Notes under the pieces: generated by a model
Database searches by the model: none
The model's input: the letters and a program-made list of their open reading frames with translations, nothing else
What the model was told of the DNA's origin: nothing
Origin: an uncultured Clostridium sp.
Lineage (GTDB): Bacteria > Bacillota > Clostridia > Clostridiales > Clostridiaceae
Length of the DNA: 10,721 nucleotides
Direction: 5' to 3'
Assembly: GCF_934754915.1 (NCBI RefSeq)
Contig: NZ_CAKVKB010000114.1
Location: 1-10,721 of the forward strand
Part shown: one piece after another, positions 6,040-10,721 of the stretch
Layout: each line of letters starts with the position of its first letter
Numbering within the stretch: position 1 is the first letter of the stretch
Translations under genes and position numbers: made by a program

Positions 6040-6876
6040 ATGAATAAAAAAATTTTTAAAGTAGCAGCAGTAAACATGGATTGTGTACTAGGTGACACAA
6101 AAGCAAATCTTAAAAAGATGTCAGATATTTGTAAAGAGGCATCTTCGAAGGGGGCACTTGCTATATGCTTTCCTGAATTAGCAACAACAGGATATAGTCC
6201 AACTATACTTGGAGAAAAATATTATGAAATTTCAGAGCATATTCCAGGACCATCTACAAATTATTTATGTAAGGTGGCAAAATCAACAGGATTATATATT
6301 GTTACAGGTATTTCTGAAAAGAGCAGTGTGCCTGGAAGGCTATACAATTCTCAAGTAGCAATATCTCCAGAAGGTGAAATTGTAAGCATATATAGGAAAA
6401 TACATGTATGGGGACTAGAAAAACTTACATGGCGTGAAAGTATTACATGTGAATACGGTACATTTGATATGCCAATGTGTAAAGCAGGTCACATGATTTG
6501 TTATGATACATCATTCCCAGAAACAGCAAGAGTTTTATCTCTTATGGGAAGCAACATCATTTTTGATTCAGCTGCATGGAGAAATTTAGAAGCTGATATA
6601 TGGGAAATTAATACAAGAGCCAGAGCAGTAGAAAATCATGTTTTCATGGTTTGCTCAAATAGATGTGGTGTAGAGGGAGATTCTACATTGAATGGTGAAA
6701 GCAGAATTATTGGTCCAAGAGGAAATGTTCTTGCAGCAGCAGGTCATGATGAGGAAATCATTTATGCAGATATTGATATTGATTCATGTATAAAGGATAA
6801 TGCCATGATGCTTTCTTACATGAAGGACCGCAGGCCTGAAGCTTATTCATTAATTTCTGATACAAGAAATTTTTAA
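6040..6876 (+). CDS. Nitrilase-superfamily carbon-nitrogen hydrolase
   Basis: At 278 residues this is a typical single-domain C-N hydrolase. The catalytic triad is visible: Glu46 in FPELATTGY, Lys120 in YRKIHVWG and Cys154 in GHMICYDTSFPE; Glu133 may be the second conserved glutamate. It should hydrolyse an amide, N-carbamoyl or similar C-N bond and release ammonia, or ammonia and carbon dioxide from a carbamoyl group. The sequence ANRxG-like SNRCG (206-210) and RRPEAY (264-269) recall amidase, carbamylputrescine or N-carbamoyl-amino-acid hydrolase branches rather than true nitrilases, but this is a loose impression. There is no signal peptide, so it acts in the cytosol. GAGAGGGG precedes the ATG, 18 bases after the previous stop, in the same operon. 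Superfamily is certain, substrate unknown. Confidence 0.92.
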   Translation: MNKKIFKVAAVNMDCVLGDTKANLKKMSDICKEASSKGALAICFPELATTGYSPTILGEKYYEISEHIPGPSTNYLCKVAKSTGLYIVTGISEKSSVPGRLYNSQVAISPEGEIVSIYRKIHVWGLEKLTWRESITCEYGTFDMPMCKAGHMICYDTSFPETARVLSLMGSNIIFDSAAWRNLEADIWEINTRARAVENHVFMVCSNRCGVEGDSTLNGESRIIGPRGNVLAAAGHDEEIIYADIDIDSCIKDNAMMLSYMKDRRPEAYSLISDTRNF

Positions 6877-6902
6877 AATTTGTAAGAAAGAAGAGTGTAT
6901 AT

Positions 6903-7511
6903 ATGTCAAATAAAAATTACATTGTAACAATTCAGCGGCAATTTGGTAGTTTAGGAAGACCTATAGCAAAAAAATTATCTGAAATTTTACAGATTGAATA
7001 TTATGATAGAGACCTGTTGGAAATCGCAAGTAAAGAGTTAAACAAAACAGCAGAAGAATTAAGTGATTATGATGAAAAATCATATTCAAAAATGAAATAT
7101 CCATTAGGCCTTGGAACTCCCAAAATTCAGAATTATCTTTTTAGTATTCAGCAGTGTGTAATATCTGAAATAGCTACATATGACAAGTCATGTATTATTG
7201 TTGGAAGATGTTCAGATTATATACTAAGACATTTAAAAAATACTATTAATATTTTTATTTATGCTCCATATGAGAAGAGATTAAAGAATTGTGTAGAAGT
7301 TCTTGGCATGGATGAGCTGAAAGCAAAAGAAATGATTGCAGAGGTTGATAAGGCCAGAGATAACTATCATAAATATTATACAGGAATGACTGCATCAACA
7401 ATAACTGGGCGTCAGATTATGATTGATTCAAGTTTTGTTGGACCAGACCAAACTGCAGAAATGCTTGCTGAAATGATAAAGAAAAGAGTAGATATGGGAT
7501 TTGAAGAATAA
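6903..7511 (+). CDS. Cytidylate kinase-like family protein
   Basis: This 202-residue protein has the fold signature of the cytidylate-kinase-like family. The nucleotide-binding loop reads QRQFGSLGRPIAKKL (11-25), where the GK[ST] of a true P-loop is replaced by G-R-P. That arginine is common in this family. YYDRDLLEIA (33-42), IIVGRCSDYIL (98-108) with FIYAPYEKRL (118-127), and DKARDNYHKYYTG (149-161), an Arg-containing lid-like helix, complete the family pattern. Ordinary CMP kinase (Cmk) is a housekeeping enzyme with GSGKST, so this is unlikely to be the cell's pyrimidine kinase. The role in this operon is unknown: it might phosphorylate the substrate or a small-molecule signal. The ribosome binding site is weak (AGAAGAG, about 7 bases upstream), and the gap from the nitrilase gene is 26 bases. 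Confidence 0.85.
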   Translation: MSNKNYIVTIQRQFGSLGRPIAKKLSEILQIEYYDRDLLEIASKELNKTAEELSDYDEKSYSKMKYPLGLGTPKIQNYLFSIQQCVISEIATYDKSCIIVGRCSDYILRHLKNTINIFIYAPYEKRLKNCVEVLGMDELKAKEMIAEVDKARDNYHKYYTGMTASTITGRQIMIDSSFVGPDQTAEMLAEMIKKRVDMGFEE

Positions 7512-7535
7512 ATACAGAAATAGGAGTTGCTTATA

Positions 7536-8324
7536 ATGGATAATTCACTAGATATCAATAAGAAAAAATCAATAGAAATTAAGAATTTAAGCAAAAAATA
7601 TGAGACCATTAATGATGGAGAAAGCCAATATGTATTAAGAAATATAAATATTGATGTAATGGAAAATGAATTTGTATGTGTGCTAGGACCTTCAGGATGT
7701 GGAAAATCTACTCTTTTGAATTTGATATCTGGCTATATTAAACCTACAGAAGGTGAAATTGATATATTGGGTGAAAAGGTAACAAAGGCAAATGGTAGAG
7801 TTGGTATGGTATTTCAGGAGCATGCACTTATGCCCTGGCTTACTGTAAAAAAGAATATAATAATGGGGCCAAAGCTTAATCATAAAGGGAATAAAGAATG
7901 TGAATTAATAGCTGAAAAATACATTAATATGGTTGGCTTAAGCGGAATGGAAGATTATTATCCACGTCAGCTTTCAGGTGGAATGGCACAAAGAGTTGGA
8001 ATTGCAAGGGCTTTGGCTAATGAACCTAAAATTATTCTAATGGATGAACCACTTGGAGCTTTAGATGCAATGACTAGAGAAAATATGCGAAGAGAGCTTC
8101 TAAATATTTTTGAAGAAACTAAAATAACAATATTTTTTATCACTCATTCAGTGCAGGAAGCTGTTTATTTGGCTGATCGAGTCATAGTTCTTAAAAATGC
8201 CGCTGTTGACTGTGATGTAAAAATTGACATAGAAAGACCTAGAGATATCAAATCAAAACAGTTTTTGAAATACATTGAATTCTTTGAAAAAAGGTTAGGA
8301 GATATACCGTTAACAAGCGATTGA
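7536..8324 (+). CDS. NitT/TauT-type ABC transporter ATP-binding protein
   Basis: This is the ATPase of an importer related to the nitrate, taurine and aliphatic sulfonate systems (NrtD/TauB/SsuB). Numbered from the chosen ATG (262 residues), Walker A GPSGCGKST is at 51-59, the Q-loop FQEHALMPWLT at 93-103, the ABC signature LSGGMAQRVGIARAL at 146-160, Walker B ILMDEPLGALD at 167-177 and the switch His in ITHS at 202-205. FQE-x-LMPW is characteristic of this importer group. The frame stays open to a TTG at 7527, but TAGGAG (7521-7526) lies directly against that TTG and is 9 bases from the ATG at 7536, so the ATG is preferred. It works at the inner face of the membrane with the permease encoded next. 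All catalytic motifs are intact. Confidence 0.94.
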   Translation: MDNSLDINKKKSIEIKNLSKKYETINDGESQYVLRNINIDVMENEFVCVLGPSGCGKSTLLNLISGYIKPTEGEIDILGEKVTKANGRVGMVFQEHALMPWLTVKKNIIMGPKLNHKGNKECELIAEKYINMVGLSGMEDYYPRQLSGGMAQRVGIARALANEPKIILMDEPLGALDAMTRENMRRELLNIFEETKITIFFITHSVQEAVYLADRVIVLKNAAVDCDVKIDIERPRDIKSKQFLKYIEFFEKRLGDIPLTSD

Positions 8325-8334
8325 GGTGGCAGAT

Positions 8335-9135
8335 ATGAAAAAAAAGAAACGAAATAAAAAAGAATTAATACTTAATATTATTTCACTCATTACTTTCTTT
8401 ACTATTTGGCAGATTATTACTCAGATGAATCGTAGTCATGAATGGTTCAATAAAAAGTTTTTGCCTGCCCCTACAGATATCATAAAAAAAGCTTTTGAAT
8501 ATATTAGTGATGGAACTTTGGCGTTACACGCATCAGTTTCTATACGACGTATATTAATTGGATTTATTATAGGTGGAGTTTTAGCTATAATTGTAGGAAT
8601 TATTTTTGCGAACCAAAAAATAATTGAAGCATGGTTCTCACCAATTATAAATTTATTAGGACCTATACCACCATATGCTCTTTTACCAATAATTATTATA
8701 TGGTTTGGGATAGGAGAAGTATCTAAGGTCGGCTTAATTGCATATTGTACTTTCATGACAATGCTTCCATACATAATAGACGGGTTAAAAAATACCCCAC
8801 CAGTTTTAATACGAGCAGCTATATCGCTTGGCGCAAGCCAATGGCAGATATTCACAAAAGTCATGCTGCCAAATGCAATACCAAATATTTTTGTTGGAAT
8901 GAAGGTAACTCTGGCAATGACTTTTGGAGCTTTAATGGTTTCTGAAATGTTAGGAGCATCTAAGGGGTTAGGATATATGATAATAAATGCAAAGCAGTGG
9001 TTCAAAATGGATGACATGTTTTTGGCAATTATCATGATTGGATTAATATATATTATTATGTTTGCAATAATTCAATTTGTAGAAAAAATTGTTTTAAAAT
9101 GGAAGACTGATATCAGTAATGCAATTGAAAAATAA
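8335..9135 (+). CDS. NitT/TauT-type ABC transporter permease
   Basis: This is the membrane subunit of the importer (266 residues from the ATG at 8335), of the BPD_transp_1 family. Hydrophobic segments, by eye and numbered from this ATG, lie at about 12-30, 70-95, 105-130, 135-155, 190-210 and 230-255, giving about six membrane spans, as usual for SsuC/TauC. The cytoplasmic EAA loop that docks on the ATPase is clear: RAAISLGASQWQIFTKVMLP. The gene starts just after the ATPase stop at 8322-8324; an in-frame GTG at 8326 exists, but AGGTGG (8324-8329) is well placed only for the ATG at 8335. This tight junction indicates translational coupling. The strongly basic N-terminus (MKKKKRNKKE) fits the positive-inside rule. 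Confidence 0.93.
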   Translation: MKKKKRNKKELILNIISLITFFTIWQIITQMNRSHEWFNKKFLPAPTDIIKKAFEYISDGTLALHASVSIRRILIGFIIGGVLAIIVGIIFANQKIIEAWFSPIINLLGPIPPYALLPIIIIWFGIGEVSKVGLIAYCTFMTMLPYIIDGLKNTPPVLIRAAISLGASQWQIFTKVMLPNAIPNIFVGMKVTLAMTFGALMVSEMLGASKGLGYMIINAKQWFKMDDMFLAIIMIGLIYIIMFAIIQFVEKIVLKWKTDISNAIEK

Positions 9136-9178
9136 TTGTTTATTGTAGATGAAATATATAATAAGGAGTGTAGTTAGT

Positions 9179-10258
9179 ATGAAAATTAAAAAATTATCAC
9201 AAAAAGTTATTGCAATGGTTATTGCTACCATAACAAGTTTAATGTTTTTGGTAGGATGTGGAGGAACAGATGCCAAAGATGCAGGCAGTACAGAAAATAC
9301 TGAAAAAGCAGAATCAGGTAAACTAATTCCAGTTACTATTTACGGCATAACTGATCCCCAAGAAGCAGCTCAGTTAATAATAGCCAAAAATAAAGGATAT
9401 TTTGAAGATGAAGGACTTGATGTAACAAATGTACTAATCGAATCTAGTTCTGATTTACCAGCCTACATTGCAAGCGGAGAAGCGCCTGTGTCTGCAGAAT
9501 CACAGTATACATGTACAGAAGTTGCAGCGCAAGGAGTAAAATTAAAAACACTTATGACTAACAGCAAAACTTCTAATACTCAAGGATTAATTTTAGCACC
9601 GGGACAAACTATTAAAAGTGCGAAGGATTTAGAGGGGAAGACACTTGGTATAATGAATGGAGCAGGATTTATGTTAGCAATTCAAAATATGTGCAAGGAA
9701 ATGGATGTAGATTTAAGCAAGATTAATATTGTTTATCTTTCTCCATCTGAACAGGTTGCTGCATTACAAAATGGTTCTATTGATATGATGGCTTGTTGGG
9801 AACCATATATGAGCCAAGCAATACAAAGCGGAGGTACTTTACTTTTTACAGGTGTTAAATCATATTTTCCAGAAAAAACTGGAGATGTTGATTGGTTGAA
9901 TTTTTATTCTACATTTCAAGTTACAGAAGACTATTATAATGAAAATCATGATACTTGTATTAAACTAGTTAAGGCTATGACAAAAGCTACAGATTATATA
10001 AATGAAAATCTAGATGAATGCTCAGAAATTATTGCAAAGGAATTAAATAACGATAAAGATGCAATACATTCTATAATGGTTCAGAATACTTATGAAAACA
10101 TATTTGATGATACATTTGCAGCAGCAGTGAACGATATGGCTGAATATATGCATGAAGCTGGTAATATTGATAATGTGCCAAGCTTTGATTCATATTGCGA
10201 TCCAAGTATATTAAAAGAAGTTAAACCAGAAAATGCATCATATGAAGCTGCAAAATAG
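9179..10258 (+). CDS. NitT/TauT-type ABC transporter substrate-binding lipoprotein
   Basis: This is the extracellular binding component of the importer (359 residues). From the ATG at 9179 there is a basic start (MKIKKLSQK), a hydrophobic stretch and the lipobox LVGC with Cys27, so the mature protein should be a lipid-anchored surface protein. The mature part begins with an Asp/Glu/Ser-rich linker, then GITDPQEAAQLIIAKNKGYF, PAYIASGEAPVS, SAKDLEGKTLGIMNG and the family-typical ACWEPYM, all features of NMT1/SsuA/TauA-like proteins. An upstream ATG at 9149 would place ten extra residues before the signal peptide and lacks a ribosome binding site, whereas AAGGAG (9163-9168) serves 9179. It is last in the operon, followed by a terminator. 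The ligand cannot be read from sequence: nitrate, sulfonates, thiamine precursors, ureido or amide compounds are all possible for the wider family. Confidence 0.93.
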   Translation: MKIKKLSQKVIAMVIATITSLMFLVGCGGTDAKDAGSTENTEKAESGKLIPVTIYGITDPQEAAQLIIAKNKGYFEDEGLDVTNVLIESSSDLPAYIASGEAPVSAESQYTCTEVAAQGVKLKTLMTNSKTSNTQGLILAPGQTIKSAKDLEGKTLGIMNGAGFMLAIQNMCKEMDVDLSKINIVYLSPSEQVAALQNGSIDMMACWEPYMSQAIQSGGTLLFTGVKSYFPEKTGDVDWLNFYSTFQVTEDYYNENHDTCIKLVKAMTKATDYINENLDECSEIIAKELNNDKDAIHSIMVQNTYENIFDDTFAAAVNDMAEYMHEAGNIDNVPSFDSYCDPSILKEVKPENASYEAAK

Positions 10259-10303
10259 TAATAAAATGATAATGTGAAAAAGAATCTGTGAATACTAATT
10301 AAC

Positions 10304-10341
10304 AAAGGCTTTCTATGAATTTTTTATCATAGAAAGTCTTT
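10304..10341 (+). terminator. Intrinsic terminator ending the operon
   Basis: AAAGGCTTTCTATGA (10304-10318) and TCATAGAAAGTCTTT (10327-10341) form a 15-bp stem with one G-U pair around an 8-base loop. A U-rich tail (TATTGTATTT) follows. It lies 45 bases after the binding-protein stop and closes the seven-gene unit. Confidence 0.8.
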
Positions 10342-10425
10342 ATTGTATTTATGAATACAACAGATTTTACTTGTAGTTTCAGAATGCTTATAGTTGTGAG
10401 CAGAATAAATAATAGTAGTAGTTTT

Positions 10426-10454
10426 CCTCATCAATCCTACAAAGTACAATGAGG
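10426..10454 (+). other. Small stem-loop upstream of the transposase remnant
   Basis: CCTCAT (10426-10431) and ATGAGG (10449-10454) can pair across a 17-base loop, shortly before the transposase remnant. IS200-type elements carry hairpins near their left end that cover the tnpA start region, so this may be the relic of one. The stem is short, so the call is tentative. Confidence 0.3.
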
Positions 10455-10465
10455 TATGTGCGTTA

Positions 10466-10592
10466 ATGACATAGCAAATTGAATTATAAATATCACATAG
10501 TTTTTACACCGAAGTATAAAGGGCAAATTATATATGGACAGATAAAAGTTGATATAGGAAGGATACTTAGGATATTATATGAGAGAAAATGA
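10466..10592 (+). pseudogene. IS200/IS605-type TnpA transposase remnant
   Basis: From 10470 one frame encodes HSKLNYKYHIVFTPKYKG and continues QIIYGQIKVDIGRILRILYERK before a TGA at 10590-10592. This is the highly conserved N-terminus of the small Y1 transposase of IS200/IS605 elements, whose intact form is about 130-150 residues. A possible ATG at 10466 is one base out of frame with it, so the start carries a frameshift. After about 40 codons the similarity stops, and the catalytic HUH motif and Tyr segment are absent. It is an inactive fragment. No second gene (tnpB) or right end is visible before the window ends. Confidence 0.85.
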
Positions 10593-10663
10593 TTTAAAAC
10601 AAATTATTAGTGAAGAAAAGCTTAAAAATGAAGAAACTCATAAGTGGATTGGTTATAATTAAT

Positions 10664-10693
10664 TAGACAGTAATTATTCGGTCATGATATAAT
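10664..10693 (+). promoter_or_regulatory. Promoter for a gene beyond the window
   Basis: TAGACA (10664-10669, five of six matches to TTGACA) lies 18 bases before a perfect TATAAT (10688-10693). A strong ribosome binding site, AAGGAG (10710-10715), follows, and the sequence ends 6 bases later. A + strand gene probably begins just outside the window. Confidence 0.6.
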
Positions 10694-10721
10694 ATAAAAA
10701 ATTGTGAAAAAGGAGAAGAAT

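Noticed and set aside
5055..6098. Three minus-strand open frames of 73-99 codons
   Set aside because: All are opposite the OCD-like gene (the last also runs into the nitrilase start) and show no protein family features.
7527..7535. TTG as start of the ATPase gene
   Set aside because: The ribosome binding site abuts this codon with no spacing; the ATG at 7536 has proper spacing.
8436..9035. 199-codon open frame on the minus strand
   Set aside because: It lies wholly opposite the permease gene, whose family motifs and membrane segments are clear; the antisense reading has no ribosome binding site or recognisable motif.
9149..9178. ATG at 9149 as start of the binding protein
   Set aside because: It has no ribosome binding site and would spoil the lipoprotein signal; the ATG at 9179 has AAGGAG and a standard signal peptide.
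10579..10662. 27-codon frame at the right end
   Set aside because: It has GGAAGGA upstream but at poor distance, is very short and resembles no family I know; it overlaps the transposase fossil.
1..10721. CRISPR array, tRNA or rRNA genes
   Set aside because: No regularly spaced direct repeats, cloverleaf-like sequences or rRNA segments were seen by eye.

Overview
The window is very AT-rich. Its genes use AGA and ATA codons freely, have strong AGGAGG-type ribosome binding sites, and match families typical of anaerobic Firmicutes. It looks like chromosomal DNA of a low-GC Clostridium-type organism (inference from composition and gene content; no rRNA or tRNA is present to confirm it). Nearly all recognisable genes lie on the + strand.

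Left part (1-2461): a complete ComEC-like metallo-beta-lactamase-fold hydrolase is followed by the truncated remains of a small serine recombinase that has lost its catalytic serine. After that come about 700 bases with no intact gene. They hold small open reading remnants, several inverted repeats, a set of TTCCCA-type boxes and one perfect 15-bp hairpin. This reads as the scar of a decayed mobile or accessory element.

Main part (2462-10341): a LysR-type regulator is followed by a tightly spaced seven-gene operon. The order is MmgE/PrpD-family enzyme, ornithine-cyclodeaminase/mu-crystallin-like NAD(P)-binding enzyme, nitrilase-superfamily C-N hydrolase, cytidylate-kinase-like protein, then the ATPase, permease and lipoprotein binding protein of a NitT/TauT-type ABC importer. 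The simplest reading is that the importer brings in a small nitrogen- or sulfonate-type compound, the three enzymes process it, and the LysR protein senses it. The substrate cannot be read from the sequence. A candidate promoter, an 18-bp near-palindrome and a terminator-like hairpin lie between lysR and the operon. The hairpin ends only 18 bases before the first start codon, so transcription of the operon must pass it, which suggests attenuation. An intrinsic terminator follows the last gene.

Right end (10342-10721): a short, frameshifted, truncated remnant of an IS200/IS605-type TnpA transposase, then a promoter and ribosome binding site apparently serving a gene just beyond the window.

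The best candidate for an undescribed system is the LysR-controlled operon, notably because a cytidylate-kinase-like protein sits between its enzymes and its transporter.
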